Shown here: one piece after another, positions 18,278-28,147 of the stretch
How the letters are laid out: every line of letters begins with the position of its first letter
Position numbering within the stretch: the first letter of the stretch is position 1
Source of the DNA: Caulobacter sp.
Lineage (GTDB): Bacteria; Pseudomonadota; Alphaproteobacteria; Caulobacterales; Caulobacteraceae
Length of the DNA stretch: 64,000 bases
Assembly (NCBI GenBank): GCA_017745235.1
Contig: JAGHZU010000008.1
Location: 31,483 to 95,482 of the forward strand
Reading direction: 5' to 3'
The notes under the pieces: model-generated
The model's database searches: none
What the model saw: the letters and a program-made list of their open reading frames with translations, nothing else
What the model was told of the DNA's origin: nothing
Made by a program: the position numbers and the translations under genes

Positions 18278-18308
18278 TCATCCGCTTATTCCCCGCGAAG
18301 GCGGGGAT
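18278..18308 (+). repeat. REP-like palindrome (gcggggatga type)
   Basis: ccccgc gaag gcgggg forms a 6-bp stem flanked by tcatcc and ggatga. The same unit, tcatcccc...ggggatga, occurs at 43758-43787, so it belongs to a repeated intergenic palindrome class. It may serve as the end of the tol-pal transcript. Confidence 0.55.
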
Positions 18309-18329
18309 GAGTGGCCCAGGGGGCGGAGC

Positions 18330-19439
18330 ATGGAGCGTCTGCTGGACCGCCTGGCGGTCGACCCGGCGCTGGCCGAACGGCTGGATGCGGCCGACGACGC
18401 CGACTTCGCCCGGCGGGCTGCGGCGGAGGTCGACCTTGGCGAGTCCGAGGCGGACGCGGCCCTGCGCGATCCGGCGCTTCGGAGTGCCCGACTTCCAGGC
18501 GCCACGCCGCCGCCGGGCTGGCTGCCGGTCGGGCTCGATACCAAGGGCGACGAGCCCGTGGTCGAGTGGGCCTGGTTTGGGCGCAAGCGCCTGCTGGAAC
18601 CGTTCTACGACGAGTCCGTGGCGCTGCGGCTCCACCGCCCGATCAACCGCTTGCCGCGTCCGCGCTCGCCGCTGTCCGCCCTGGTCGGCGAGCCGATGGA
18701 AACGAAGCTGACGGGACTGGTCTTCCATATGTCGCGTTGCGGCTCGACCCTGACGGCCCAGATGCTGGCCGCGCCGTCGGCCCACGCGGTGGTGGCGGAG
18801 GGGCCGCCGATCGACGCGGTGGTGCGGATGGAGGGGCTGGCGCCCGAGGCGCACGCGGCCTTGCTGCGGGCCATCGTCGCCGCGTTCGGCCGCCGGCGGA
18901 CGGAGGCCGAGCGGCGGCTGTTCCTAAAGCTCGACAGCTGGCACGTCCCGGCCCTGCCGCTGTTTCGCCGCGCCTTTCCCGACACGCCCTGGGTGTTCCT
19001 GCATCGCGATCCGGTCGAGGTTCTGGTCTCGCACGCCCATCGCCCCGGCCTGCACATGATCGCCGACCTGGTTACGCCGCAGACCTGGGGACTGGAGGCG
19101 GACGGCCAGACGTTCGGCGACGACTACCGCGCGCGGGTGCTGGGCGCGGCCTGCCGTGCGGCCTTGGAAGGCCATGCCCGGGGCGGGGGACTGGTCGTGG
19201 GATATCCCAGCCTGCCCGGCGCCGTCCTGGATCACATCCTGCCCCACTTCGGCGTCGAGATCGGACCCGAGGAGCGCGCCGTCATGGTCGCCGCCGGCGG
19301 CCGCGACGCCAAGGCCGTCCACGCCGCCTTCGTTCCCGATGCGGCCGCCAAGCAGCGCGCGGCGAGCCAGGGGCTTCGCGCCGCCTGCGCTCGCCATGCC
19401 GACGAGCCGCATCGGGCGCTGGCGGCGGTGTCGGTCTAG
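18330..19439 (+). CDS. Sulfotransferase-like P-loop protein
   Basis: A 369-residue soluble protein. The central motif VFHMSRCGSTLTAQML (about residues 133-148) is the 5'-PSB loop typical of bacterial sulfotransferase-fold proteins, and PWVFLHRDPVEVLVSH (about 221-236) matches the 3'-phosphate-binding segment. The N-terminal 120 residues are less conserved. Such proteins transfer sulfuryl groups from PAPS or act on unknown acceptors; the substrate cannot be read from the sequence. Starts 62 bases after cpoB across a REP-like palindrome, so probably a separate unit. Confidence 0.75.
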   Translation: MERLLDRLAVDPALAERLDAADDADFARRAAAEVDLGESEADAALRDPALRSARLPGATPPPGWLPVGLDTKGDEPVVEWAWFGRKRLLEPFYDESVALRLHRPINRLPRPRSPLSALVGEPMETKLTGLVFHMSRCGSTLTAQMLAAPSAHAVVAEGPPIDAVVRMEGLAPEAHAALLRAIVAAFGRRRTEAERRLFLKLDSWHVPALPLFRRAFPDTPWVFLHRDPVEVLVSHAHRPGLHMIADLVTPQTWGLEADGQTFGDDYRARVLGAACRAALEGHARGGGLVVGYPSLPGAVLDHILPHFGVEIGPEERAVMVAAGGRDAKAVHAAFVPDAAAKQRAASQGLRAACARHADEPHRALAAVSV

Positions 19440-19585
19440 GTCTCGCTCGGCCGCCGTCCGAACATCGGTCTGCAGGATCGTGCATCACACCGGCAGGATC
19501 GGCCTAACGCGACGGCGTGCGCGCGTGGCAGCCTGGGGCCGTTCGATCGCTCCCCCGGATCGTTCTCCAAAATTCGAGGTATTCC

Positions 19586-20626
19586 ATGGCCATCGCCAAA
19601 GGCTACGCGGCCCCCGCCGCGGGCGCGCCGCTCGCTCCGTTCTCGTTCGAACGCCGCGAGCCCAATCCCGATGACGTCGTCATCGCCATCAAGCACTGCG
19701 GCGTCTGCCATTCCGACATCCACATGGTCGACAACGGCTGGGGCCAGAGCGTCTATCCGATCGTGCCGGGCCATGAGATCACCGGCGTGGTCACCGCCAT
19801 CGGCTCGGCCGTCACGCGGTTCAAGGAGGGCGACCGCGTGGGCGTCGGCTGCTTCGTGGACAGCTGCACCACCTGCGCCGCCCGCGACCTGGATCGCGAG
19901 CAGTACATGCCGGGCTTGGTCCTGACCTACAGCGGCTTCGAGCCCGGTTCGGACCTGCCGACCTACGGCGGCTATTCCGACCACATGGTGGTCAAGGAAG
20001 GCTACGTCCTGTCGGTGCCCGACAACCTTGCGCTGGATGCGGCCGCGCCGCTGCTGTGCGCCGGCATCACCCTCTATTCGCCCCTTCGCCACTGGAACGC
20101 CGGCCCCGGCAAGAAGGTCGCCATCCTGGGCATGGGCGGCCTTGGCCACATGGGCGTGAAGCTGGCCCACGCCATGGGAGCCGAGGTCACGGTGCTGAGC
20201 CAGACCCTGTCCAAGCAGGAGGACGGCCTGCGCCTGGGCGCGACCCACTACTACGCCACCAACGATCCCAAGACCTTCGAGACCCTGGCCGACACGTTCG
20301 ACCTGCTGATCTGCACGGTCTCCTCGCCCCTGGACTGGGGCGCGTACCTGGCGCTGCTGAAGGTGGACGGGACCATGGTGGTCGTCGGCGCGCCGGAAGA
20401 GCCCGTGCCGCTGAACGCCTTCGCCCTGATCCCCGGCCGCCGCACCCTGGCCGGCTCGATGATCGGCTCGATCAAGGAGACCCAGGAGATGCTCGACTTC
20501 TGCGGCGAGAACAACATCGTCGCCGAGATCGAGACGATCGCCATCGACCAGATCAACGAGGCCTACAAGCGCATGCACAAGAGCGACGTGCGCTATCGCT
20601 TCGTGATCGACATGGCGACCCTCTAG
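19586..20626 (+). CDS. Zinc-dependent NAD(P) alcohol dehydrogenase (YahK/cinnamyl type) with eroded structural zinc site
   Basis: A 346-residue medium-chain dehydrogenase. Catalytic zinc ligands are intact: HCGVCHSD (Cys38) and PGHEITG (His63, Glu64), with a further cysteine in LLCAGIT (about residue 155). The cofactor motif is [15 protein letters not shown]. The structural zinc loop, normally C-x2-C-x2-C-x7-C, reads C94, C97, Arg100, Met108, so two of four ligands are lost. It likely reduces aldehydes with NADPH. The ATG at 19586 gives the family N terminus. Monocistronic in appearance. Confidence 0.9.
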   Translation: MAIAKGYAAPAAGAPLAPFSFERREPNPDDVVIAIKHCGVCHSDIHMVDNGWGQSVYPIVPGHEITGVVTAIGSAVTRFKEGDRVGVGCFVDSCTTCAARDLDREQYMPGLVLTYSGFEPGSDLPTYGGYSDHMVVKEGYVLSVPDNLALDAAAPLLCAGITLYSPLRHWNAGPGKKVAILGMGGLGHMGVKLAHAMGAEVTVLSQTLSKQEDGLRLGATHYYATNDPKTFETLADTFDLLICTVSSPLDWGAYLALLKVDGTMVVVGAPEEPVPLNAFALIPGRRTLAGSMIGSIKETQEMLDFCGENNIVAEIETIAIDQINEAYKRMHKSDVRYRFVIDMATL

Positions 20627-20775
20627 CCGCGTCCCGGCGCGTCCGTCCCCGGATGGGCGCGCCGAACGGGCCGGACTGGGGTCTTTCCCTCGCGGCCAAG
20701 CCGGGAAACGCCCGAGTGCCTTGCAGGCGGGGGCGGGGCAACGTCGAGGTCTTGCAACCCTTCGAGGCCCTCGCC

Positions 20776-21234
20776 ATGCAGCCCACCGTCCGCGCTCTCG
20801 CGCCCATCCTCGCCGCCTTCGCCCTGGCGGGGCCGGCCATGGCCCAGCAGAAGCCGCCGCCGCCTCCGCCCGCACCCGACACCGCCACGATCGAATTCTC
20901 GGGCGGCGGCGTCGCCGTCGGGGTGGGCGTGGGTTGGGGCAGCGGCGTGCTGACCTGGCGCGGCCAGAAGTACAAGCTCAAGACCAGCGGCCTGTCGGTG
21001 GTGGACATCGGCGCCAGCCGCTACAGCGCCAGCGGGACGGTCACCGGCCTGCGCCGGGTGTCCGACATCGCCGGCGTCTACAAGGCCGCCGAACTGGGCG
21101 CCACGGTCGCCGGCGGCGGCTCGGTCATCTCGATGAAGAACGACAAGGGCGTGGTCATCAAGGCCGGCTCCACCACCCGCGGCCTCCGCTTCACCGCGGC
21201 CCCCAAGGGCATCACGATCAAGCTGGCGAAGTAA
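20776..21234 (+). CDS. Secreted protein of unknown function (glycine-rich beta protein)
   Basis: A 152-residue exported protein: signal peptide (residues 1-23, ending AMAQ), a short poly-proline run, then a glycine- and valine-rich beta domain with IEFSGGGVAVGVGVGWGSGVL, YKLKTSGLSVVDIG, and repeated GATVAGGGSVISM segments. Similar small exported proteins occur across proteobacteria without known function, and I do not assign one. The pattern looks like a compact beta sandwich, possibly outer-membrane associated. Ends just before a bidirectional hairpin terminator. Confidence 0.75.
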   Translation: MQPTVRALAPILAAFALAGPAMAQQKPPPPPPAPDTATIEFSGGGVAVGVGVGWGSGVLTWRGQKYKLKTSGLSVVDIGASRYSASGTVTGLRRVSDIAGVYKAAELGATVAGGGSVISMKNDKGVVIKAGSTTRGLRFTAAPKGITIKLAK

Positions 21235-21255
21235 TTCGCCTTCGATCGCCTGACG

Positions 21256-21290
21256 AGCGCCATCCCGATCCGCGTGTTCGGGATGACGCT
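21256..21290. terminator. Bidirectional hairpin between convergent genes
   Basis: agcg-c-catcccga ... tcgggatg-a-cgct forms a strong stem centred between the exported protein gene and the convergent serine hydrolase gene. It fits a shared terminator. Confidence 0.65.
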
Positions 21291-21310
21291 CCGACGGATC
21301 GGTCGCGGTC

Positions 21311-22921
21311 CTAGACCCTGGCCAGCTTCAGGTCCTGGTAGTCGTAGGAGAAATCGGCCAGGGGCGAGACGGCCTTCATCGTCGCGCCCGTCACCTTGCC
21401 GTCCCGGACCTCGAACGCCACGAAGGCGTCCTCTTGCGAGCGGTCGTCGAAATAGGTGACGAAGGTGTCGCCGTCGAAAGCCTTCAGCGCGCCCTGCAGG
21501 GCCGGGGTCTTGTCGAACGCGATCTTCAGCGCCTGCTTCTTGCCCTTGCCGGCCAGCGTCACGGTGATCGTGCCGTACCAGGGGTCGCGATAGGTCCCGG
21601 CATAGGCCGCCAGCGGCAGGGTCGGGGCCTTGCCGCCGCCCTTGGGAGTGATCGCCTCGGCGGCGTCCTTGACCAGCTTTTCGTCGGACTTGGCCTTCAC
21701 CCGCTTGGACGAGGCGATCCAGTCGTAGTCCGAGCGGCCCTGCAGGCGGTCGGGACCGCCGAAGCGCAGCGAGCGCAGCACCGGATTCTCCTCGGCGTTG
21801 GTCATGACCATGATCCCCGCCTTCCGGCCGGGCAGCAGGCCCGTATAGGAGATGAAGCCCGCCAGGCCGCCGGTGTGCCACACCAGCTTCTCGCCGCGAT
21901 GGTCCTGCATGAACCAGCCCAAGCCATAGGCCTGCATCGTCGGGGCCACGGGGTTGTCGTCGGTCGGGCCGTCGGACCAGGCCGTGATGGTGTGAGGCTT
22001 CCACATCTCGCGGGCCGAGGCCTCGCTCCACAGCTTCACCCCGCCCGGCGCCGTGCCCAGGCCCAGCTGGACCTGCATCCATTTGCCGATGTCGCGCGGA
22101 CTGGCGTTCAGGCCGCCGGCCGCGCCGGCCGAGTCGAAGCTGCCGTCGAAGGGCAGCACCGTCTGCGGGCCCAGGCCCCGGATCGGCGGACCCATGCGCG
22201 CGTGCGGCTCGGCGCGGGGCCGGTCGCCGATCTGCGAGGGCAGGGGCACGCAGTCGCTCATCTTCAGCGGATCCAGGATCCGCTTCTGGATGAACACCTC
22301 CCATGGCGCGCCGGTCACTGCGGCGATCACCTCGCCGGCGGCCACGTACAGCACGTTGTCGTAGGCGTAGCCGCCCCGGAACTGGCCGCCGATGGGCAGG
22401 TATTTCAGCCCCGCCACGATCTCGGCCCTGGTATGGGTGGGGTTGGGCCAGATCATCAGGTCCCCTGCGCCCAGGGTCAGGCCCGATCGGTGGCAGAGCA
22501 GGTCCCGCACCGTCATCAGCTTGGTGACGATCGGATCGCTCATCTCGAACGTTGGCAGATACCGGGTGACGGGCGCGTCCCACTCGACCTTGCCTTCCTC
22601 CACCAGCATGGCCAGGGCGGCGGCGGTGACGGCCTTGGTGTTGGAGGCTATGCCGAACAGGGTGGAGTCGGTGACCTTGTCGGCCCCGCCCAGTCGGCGC
22701 ACGCCATAGCCCTTGGCCAGGGTCACCTGGCCGTCCTCGACCACGGTGATCCCCAGGCCCGGCTGGTCGGGGAAGGCCTCCATCACCTGCCGGGCGAAGA
22801 GGTCGACCGCCGCGGCGGCCGCGCCGGTATTGGCCGCGCGGGCCGGGGCGGCGGCCAGGGCCGAGACGCCCGCGGTGGCGAAGGCCGACAGCAGGGCGGC
22901 GCGGCGTGTGGTGGCGATCAT
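21311..22921 (-). CDS. Serine hydrolase of the beta-lactamase (class C)/penicillin-binding fold
   Basis: A 536-residue exported protein with a twin-arginine-like signal (MIATTRRAALLSAFATAGVSAL). The serine hydrolase motifs are all present: SxxK as GIASNTKAVTAAAL, YxN as YAYDNVLYVAAGE, and HTGG as VWHTGGLAGFIS. A C-terminal domain (about residues 420-536) with AYAGTYRDPWYGTITV matches the DUF3471-type beta domain that often trails such enzymes. Likely a peptidase or esterase on D-amino acid or ester substrates rather than a true resistance enzyme. It is the last of four minus-strand genes below the siderophore receptor. Confidence 0.88.
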   Translation of the reverse strand: MIATTRRAALLSAFATAGVSALAAAPARAANTGAAAAAVDLFARQVMEAFPDQPGLGITVVEDGQVTLAKGYGVRRLGGADKVTDSTLFGIASNTKAVTAAALAMLVEEGKVEWDAPVTRYLPTFEMSDPIVTKLMTVRDLLCHRSGLTLGAGDLMIWPNPTHTRAEIVAGLKYLPIGGQFRGGYAYDNVLYVAAGEVIAAVTGAPWEVFIQKRILDPLKMSDCVPLPSQIGDRPRAEPHARMGPPIRGLGPQTVLPFDGSFDSAGAAGGLNASPRDIGKWMQVQLGLGTAPGGVKLWSEASAREMWKPHTITAWSDGPTDDNPVAPTMQAYGLGWFMQDHRGEKLVWHTGGLAGFISYTGLLPGRKAGIMVMTNAEENPVLRSLRFGGPDRLQGRSDYDWIASSKRVKAKSDEKLVKDAAEAITPKGGGKAPTLPLAAYAGTYRDPWYGTITVTLAGKGKKQALKIAFDKTPALQGALKAFDGDTFVTYFDDRSQEDAFVAFEVRDGKVTGATMKAVSPLADFSYDYQDLKLARV

Positions 22922-23005
22922 GCGATTGGGTCCCGACGGGTTGTCCGACTGAATGGATGGCGCAGCTAAGCCTGCGTCGCCGGGCGGGGCAAGGCGTCGC
23001 CGTCC

Positions 23006-24550
23006 TCAACCGCCGCAGGTCGCGGGCGGCGCGCGGCGCTTGTCGATGAACAGGCCGACGCTGGCTGTGAAGCAGTCCGGCTGGGTCATCAGCAGGCCGT
23101 TGGCCCCGCCCTTCACCGTGACCAGCGAGACCTTGCCCGCGCCCTTCAGCTGGTCCAGCCGCGCCATGGCCCCCTCGTAGGGCGTGCGCGCGTCGAGGTC
23201 GCCCTGCAGCACCAGGGTCGGCGGCAGCTTGGCGGGGGTCTTGCCGAAGACGTCGTCGCGGGGATAGGCGCCGGCGGCCCAGCCCGCCAGCCAGCCCGGC
23301 GCGCTGGCGGTGAAGATCAGGTCCTTGGTCTCGGCGTCGGCCTGCTTGCGGGTCAGGTCGGGGCGGGCGTCGTTCTCGGAGGCGTCGATGAGGGCGGCCA
23401 GGGGAACCGAGAGCCGGGCCTGGGGATAGGCCGCCAGCCGCTGGTCCACCGCCTCGAGCCGCGCCTTGGCCTTGTCGATCGCCTCGGGCTTGCCGTCCCG
23501 CGCGCCGACCACGACGTCGGGGATCAGTGTCCGGGCTTCGGGATCGTCCAGCAGGGCGCCGAGGAAGGGCTTGGGCTTCCTGTCGGGGAACGCGGCCGCG
23601 CGCTTGGGGTCGCTCGCCACCCATTCGGCGGTCTTCAGGGCCGAGCCGCCCAGCTGGGTGTGGCAGTCGGCCCAGGCGTCGCACTCGGCCAGCACCTTGC
23701 GGCCTACCGCGTCCGCGATGGCGGGACGGTGGCTGACGTCCCAGTCGTTGTCGCCTTCCGGCGGGGCCAGGGAATCGAGCACGACCGCGTCGAGCTTGGC
23801 GGGCGGGGCGACCACCAGGGTCCGCAGCACCAGCTGCGTGCCGTAGGAGACGCCATACAGCACCGTGCGGCCCCCACCCTTGTAGCGAGCCATCAGGGCC
23901 GACAGGTCGCGGGCGGCGTTGCTGATCGTGAAGGCCTGGGCCCGTGCGCCCTTGGCCTGGACCAGGGCGAGGCAGGCGGCGGCCTCCTTGCCTTCCAGGG
24001 CGTAGCCGCCAGGGCTGTCGGCGGCCTCCTGGTCAGGGCACAGGCGGGTGGAAAGGCCGGAGCCGCGGTGGTCGGGCACGATCAGGTCGTAGCCGGCGAA
24101 GGCCGTGCGCAGGGGGTCGAGGAAAGGATAGAGGCTGGCGCCGGACTCGCCAGGCCCGCCCGCGATCAGCCAGGCCTGGCCCTTGGCGCGACCTTCCGCC
24201 GGGAACTTGCGCACGAACAGCTCGACCTGGCCGAGGTCGGGATTTTCCGGGCTGAGCGGCGCCTGGAAGCGGGCGCATAGCGAGCCGGTCAGGGCGGGCG
24301 CGGTTTCGGCGTCGTCGCAGGGGGCGAAATCGTCCGGAGCCGGACTGTCGGGGGGCGGCGCGGCCTGCGGCTCCTCGGCGTGCTTGGCTTCAGGGTGAGG
24401 TCGGGACCGAGCGTCCTTCGCGGGGTCCGGCCCGGCAGATGCAGATGCAGATGCAGGGGCAGGGCCGGGCGCGGCGAGAGCGGTCGAAGCGGCGGCCAGG
24501 GCCAGGACGGCCGCCGCACCCAGGGATCCCATGCGCATCGCGCCCTCCAT
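23006..24550 (-). CDS. Exported alpha/beta hydrolase with TAP-like C-terminal domain
   Basis: A 514-residue secreted hydrolase. After a signal peptide and a low-complexity Ala/Pro region (residues 20-80), an alpha/beta hydrolase core shows WLIAGGPGESGASLYPFLD (oxyanion region), the nucleophile elbow GVSYGTQLVLR, and a late LVLQGDLDARTPYEGA acid segment typical of tricorn-interacting aminopeptidase/proline iminopeptidase relatives. Paired cysteines near the end (PDCFTASV, PATCGG) suggest a disulfide in the periplasm. Probably releases N-terminal amino acids or cleaves esters. Start could also be the ATG at 24538 or 24532. Confidence 0.85.
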   Translation of the reverse strand: MEGAMRMGSLGAAAVLALAAASTALAAPGPAPASASASAGPDPAKDARSRPHPEAKHAEEPQAAPPPDSPAPDDFAPCDDAETAPALTGSLCARFQAPLSPENPDLGQVELFVRKFPAEGRAKGQAWLIAGGPGESGASLYPFLDPLRTAFAGYDLIVPDHRGSGLSTRLCPDQEAADSPGGYALEGKEAAACLALVQAKGARAQAFTISNAARDLSALMARYKGGGRTVLYGVSYGTQLVLRTLVVAPPAKLDAVVLDSLAPPEGDNDWDVSHRPAIADAVGRKVLAECDAWADCHTQLGGSALKTAEWVASDPKRAAAFPDRKPKPFLGALLDDPEARTLIPDVVVGARDGKPEAIDKAKARLEAVDQRLAAYPQARLSVPLAALIDASENDARPDLTRKQADAETKDLIFTASAPGWLAGWAAGAYPRDDVFGKTPAKLPPTLVLQGDLDARTPYEGAMARLDQLKGAGKVSLVTVKGGANGLLMTQPDCFTASVGLFIDKRRAPPATCGG

Positions 24551-24608
24551 CGTCCAGCTCCACAGGGTCTGAACGGGGAACAGGGCAAGATGGCTTAGTT
24601 TTGGCGCC

Positions 24609-25988
24609 TCAACCTGGGCGTTGCGGGACGGTTTTCGACGCCTTCGGGCGGCGACGCAGCACCCTGGCCTTGCGCTTCTTCCACCAGATGACGACCCCCG
24701 TCACGCTCAGCGCGGCCACGACCAGGCCCATGAACGAGATCAGTATGCGGCCTGGCAGGCCCAGGATCCGGCCTGAATGGAGCGGGAACTGCGCCTGGAC
24801 AAAGATGTCGGCCGCCGTGCCGGCCCAGGGTTCGCGCTGGCCCAGGAACTGGCCTGTCCTGCCGTCGTAGTAGAGGTAGGGCGGACCCACCCCGGCCCCG
24901 CCGTGGTCGCCGCCCGGCTCATGGAAGGCCACGCCGTAGATGCCGTATTCCGGCGAATAGAAGACGCCGCCCGGCGGCGCGGTCCAGCCGCGCGCGGCCG
25001 CGTCCGTTTTCGCCGCGGCCAGCACCTGGTCGTAGCTGCGCGTGGCGATGATCGGGTTGTGAATGTCGGCGGGCTTGCGCAGGTCGAAGGGGCTGGGCGT
25101 CACCTTCGAGACCTTGGACATCACCGGATAGAACACCTCGGTGTAGAGGTTCAGCGAGAAGGCGGTGAAGGCCACCGTGAACAGCACGCCCCACAGCCAC
25201 AGGCCGAACGCGCGGTGGATGTCGAAATTGATGCGGTAGGCGCTGGCCTTGGTCTTGATCTGCCAGGCCGGCTTCCAGCGGCTCCAGAAGCCCTTGGCGT
25301 CCGCCCGTTTTTCCGAGGCGGCCTTCGGACGCGGCGGCAGGGTCAGGTAGAAGCCGACGAAGCAGTCCAGGGTCCACAGCACCGCCACCACGCCCAGCAG
25401 CCAGATCCCCCAGCGGTCGATGCCCCACATTTCGGGAATGTGCAGGCTGTAGTGCAGCACATAGAGGAACGAGACGAAGGTCTCGGATGTGATCGGCCAC
25501 ACCGCGCCCCACTCGCGCCGGCCCTGCTCCTGGCCGGTGACGGGATCGACAAACACCTGGTTGTAGCCGGGCTGGAACAGCTTGCCGGTGGCCGGGTCGC
25601 GCTTGGGAGCCACGCCGAAGGCCAGGGTTCCGCCGGGTTCGGGAGCCAGGGGGGCGTAGGTCACCTGCACGCGCGGGTCGCGGGCTTCGATCGCCCTGGC
25701 CAGGTCGAGCGGCGGCTTGGGCGCGCCCGACTTGGAGCGGGCGTACATCAGGTGAGGATTGAGCACGTCGTCCAGCTCGTGGTCCCACGAGATCACCGCC
25801 CCGGTCACGCCCGAGACGAACAGGAAGCCGGCGATGAACAGGCCCACCCAGCGGTGCAGGAAGGTCAGGATCTGGCGCGGGCCGCGCTCGGGACGCGTCC
25901 TGGCGTTATCGACCCCGCCGACGACGTCCGACGGCGCCTCGCGGGCGATCTGGGCTTGGCGGCGAAACTGGAGACCGAACATCGCCAT
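24609..25988 (-). CDS. PepSY-domain membrane protein, probable siderophore-linked reductase component
   Basis: A 459-residue inner membrane protein of the PepSY-associated TM helix (DUF2149/PiuB-like) type. Four membrane helices are visible: LTFLHRWVGLFIAGFLFVSG near residues 40-60, WGIWLLGVVAVLWTLDCFVGFYL, LWLWGVLFTVAFTAFSLNLY and a C-terminal ILISFMGLVVAALSVTGVVIW, with histidines in HRWVG and FDIHRAFG that could bind heme. A large periplasmic PepSY region lies between the first two. These proteins are routinely encoded next to TonB siderophore receptors and are thought to reduce ferric siderophores. It starts 4 bases after the receptor stop. Confidence 0.87.
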   Translation of the reverse strand: MAMFGLQFRRQAQIAREAPSDVVGGVDNARTRPERGPRQILTFLHRWVGLFIAGFLFVSGVTGAVISWDHELDDVLNPHLMYARSKSGAPKPPLDLARAIEARDPRVQVTYAPLAPEPGGTLAFGVAPKRDPATGKLFQPGYNQVFVDPVTGQEQGRREWGAVWPITSETFVSFLYVLHYSLHIPEMWGIDRWGIWLLGVVAVLWTLDCFVGFYLTLPPRPKAASEKRADAKGFWSRWKPAWQIKTKASAYRINFDIHRAFGLWLWGVLFTVAFTAFSLNLYTEVFYPVMSKVSKVTPSPFDLRKPADIHNPIIATRSYDQVLAAAKTDAAARGWTAPPGGVFYSPEYGIYGVAFHEPGGDHGGAGVGPPYLYYDGRTGQFLGQREPWAGTAADIFVQAQFPLHSGRILGLPGRILISFMGLVVAALSVTGVVIWWKKRKARVLRRRPKASKTVPQRPG

Positions 25989-25992
25989 TCCC

Positions 25993-28134
25993 CTAGAAGC
26001 TGTAGTCGAGGCGCACGGCGGCGCTGCGCGGGGCGGCGTAGTAGGACTGCCCCCACATCAGGCTGGTCAGGTACTTCTTGTCGAACAGGTTCCTGACGTT
26101 GACCGACGCGCGCACGTGGTCGGCCAGCTTCAGCCCGGCCATCACGTCGACCACGGCGTAGGCCTTCTGGGTGATGGCGGGGACGTCGGGCATGGCCACC
26201 TCGTCCTGCCAGCGTACGGCCGCGCCCAGTTTCAGGTCGCGGAACTCCGGCACGCCGTAGGTGGTCGACAGCTTCAGGCTCTTGCGAGGCAGGAAGATCC
26301 GCGCGTCGGCGCCGTTTTCGTCCTCGATCGACACCTGGGTCCAGCCGCCGGCCACGCGCCAGCGTTCGGTGATCGCCCCGCTGACCTCGAACTCGTAGCC
26401 CTTGGTCGTGGTGTCCACGCCCACATAGTAGGTCTTGCCGATCGGGCCCGGATCGCCAGGGCCGAACGTCCCGGCGGCCGTGGCCAGGCCGGCCTGCTTG
26501 GCCCGGAAGACGGCGGCGGTGGCGTAGAGCTTGCCGCCGAACCACTCGCTCTTGACCCCGGCCTCGTAGCTCGTGCCCTGGGCGGGATCCAGCTTGCGGT
26601 TGCTGGCGTCGACCTCGACCTGCGGATTGAAGATGTCGGTGTAGCTGCCGTACAGCGACACGTGCGGGTTCACGTCGAACACCAGGCCGGCATAGGGGCT
26701 GACCTTTGAAGCCGAACGCGCCTGGTCGGTCCCGTACGACGCGCCCGACGACTTCAGGTCGATGGCGTTGAAACCGACCACGCCCTTGAGCCGGTCGGTG
26801 AAGCTGACATGGGCGGCCCCGTAGAGGCGGTCCAGGCGGTCCTTGGTGTCGGCCTGCAGGCGGGGGGCGGGATAGGCCGGTTCGGCCGGTTGCAGTCGGC
26901 TCCAGTCGCCGATCGCCGGATAGTCGATCTCGGCGTCGGAGAAGCCCTCGTATTCCTTGCCCGTGCCTCGGGCGGCGCTGGCGCCCAGCACCAGCTCATG
27001 CTCGCGTCCGAACAGGCGCACCGGACCCGAGATCGAGGCCTCCCAGAGGTTCTGGCGGTACCGGGACGGGTAGAGGCCGCTCATGCCCTTCGCGCCCAGG
27101 CCCGTGGCCTTGTCGATGTCGCCATAGGCGTAAAGCAGCTTGGCCGTCTCGTCGAAGGCCTTGCGGGTGTACGTGGCCTTGGCCGACCAGCCGCCGTCGA
27201 ACGCGTAGGCGGCCTCGGCGAAGGCGCTCTGGTCCTTGGTGTCCCAGTAGGTCCAGTCGGCCGAGGTGGAGGCCGAGCGCGGGTAGTCGATGCGCGAGCC
27301 GTCGGAATAGGTCATCGGCAGCGCGCCCCACAACACGCCGCTGGCCAGGTTGTCCTGCCGCGAATAGCCGGCGGTGGCCTTCAGCTTGGGCGTCAGGTCC
27401 CAGCTCAGTACGCCGTAGTAGACGTTGCGGTTGACCTTGTAGTGGTCGAGGTAGGAGTCCTTGTCCTCGCTGGCGTAGACGAGGCGCCCGGTCACCGTGC
27501 CCGAGACGTTCAGCGGACCGGAGACGTCGGCCTCCAGCCGGTAGTCGTCCCACGAGCCGTAAGAGGCCGACGCAGTGGCCTGGGCGTCCTGGGTCGGCCG
27601 CTTGCGTACGTAGTTGATTGTGGCCGAGGGATTGCCGACGCCGGTCATCATGCCGTTGGCGCCGCGGATCACATCCACCCGTTCGAACAGGACCGTGTCG
27701 AGGTCGCCGAACTGGATGCCCCAGATCAGCGGCAGGCCGATCCCGTCGACCTGGAAGTTGGTGATGTCGAAGCCGCGGGCGTTGTAATAGGTGCGATCGG
27801 TCTCGACCCGTTCGACGTTGACGCCCACCACCTGGGACAGCAGCGCGTTGACGTCGTTGAGGGCGAAGTCTTCGATCTGCTGGCGGCCCACCACCGTCAC
27901 CGACTGCGGCGTCTGGCGTAGGCTCAGGTCCAGGCCCGTAGCCCCGGTCGAGCGCTTGGAACGCTCGCCCTCCACCGTCACCTGGCTGACGCTGTCCGCC
28001 TCGTCAGCCGCCGTCGCGATCGCGGCGTCGTCGGCATGGGCGACGCCGACCGCCGCGAGGGGCAGGGACGCCGACGCCAGCAGGACGGTCAGGAAACCGG
28101 AACGAACCCGGCGCGACGCAGCGCGAGCGGACAT
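25993..28134 (-). CDS. TonB-dependent siderophore receptor
   Basis: A 713-residue outer membrane receptor. The signal peptide (about 1-34) is followed by a likely TonB box (DSVSQVTVEGER), a plug domain with RQTPQSVTVVGRQQIED, DVNALLSQVVGVNVE, and the siderophore-receptor hallmarks RGFDITNFQVDG and RVDVIRGANGMMTGVGNPSATINYVRKRP. The barrel ends in RLDYSF with the terminal phenylalanine used for outer membrane assembly. It belongs to the FhuE/FpvA-like ferric siderophore group; the exact ligand is unknown. A Fur-like site lies just upstream and a PepSY reductase just downstream. Confidence 0.94.
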   Translation of the reverse strand: MSARAASRRVRSGFLTVLLASASLPLAAVGVAHADDAAIATAADEADSVSQVTVEGERSKRSTGATGLDLSLRQTPQSVTVVGRQQIEDFALNDVNALLSQVVGVNVERVETDRTYYNARGFDITNFQVDGIGLPLIWGIQFGDLDTVLFERVDVIRGANGMMTGVGNPSATINYVRKRPTQDAQATASASYGSWDDYRLEADVSGPLNVSGTVTGRLVYASEDKDSYLDHYKVNRNVYYGVLSWDLTPKLKATAGYSRQDNLASGVLWGALPMTYSDGSRIDYPRSASTSADWTYWDTKDQSAFAEAAYAFDGGWSAKATYTRKAFDETAKLLYAYGDIDKATGLGAKGMSGLYPSRYRQNLWEASISGPVRLFGREHELVLGASAARGTGKEYEGFSDAEIDYPAIGDWSRLQPAEPAYPAPRLQADTKDRLDRLYGAAHVSFTDRLKGVVGFNAIDLKSSGASYGTDQARSASKVSPYAGLVFDVNPHVSLYGSYTDIFNPQVEVDASNRKLDPAQGTSYEAGVKSEWFGGKLYATAAVFRAKQAGLATAAGTFGPGDPGPIGKTYYVGVDTTTKGYEFEVSGAITERWRVAGGWTQVSIEDENGADARIFLPRKSLKLSTTYGVPEFRDLKLGAAVRWQDEVAMPDVPAITQKAYAVVDVMAGLKLADHVRASVNVRNLFDKKYLTSLMWGQSYYAAPRSAAVRLDYSF

Positions 28135-28147
28135 GCGAGAGTCACCT

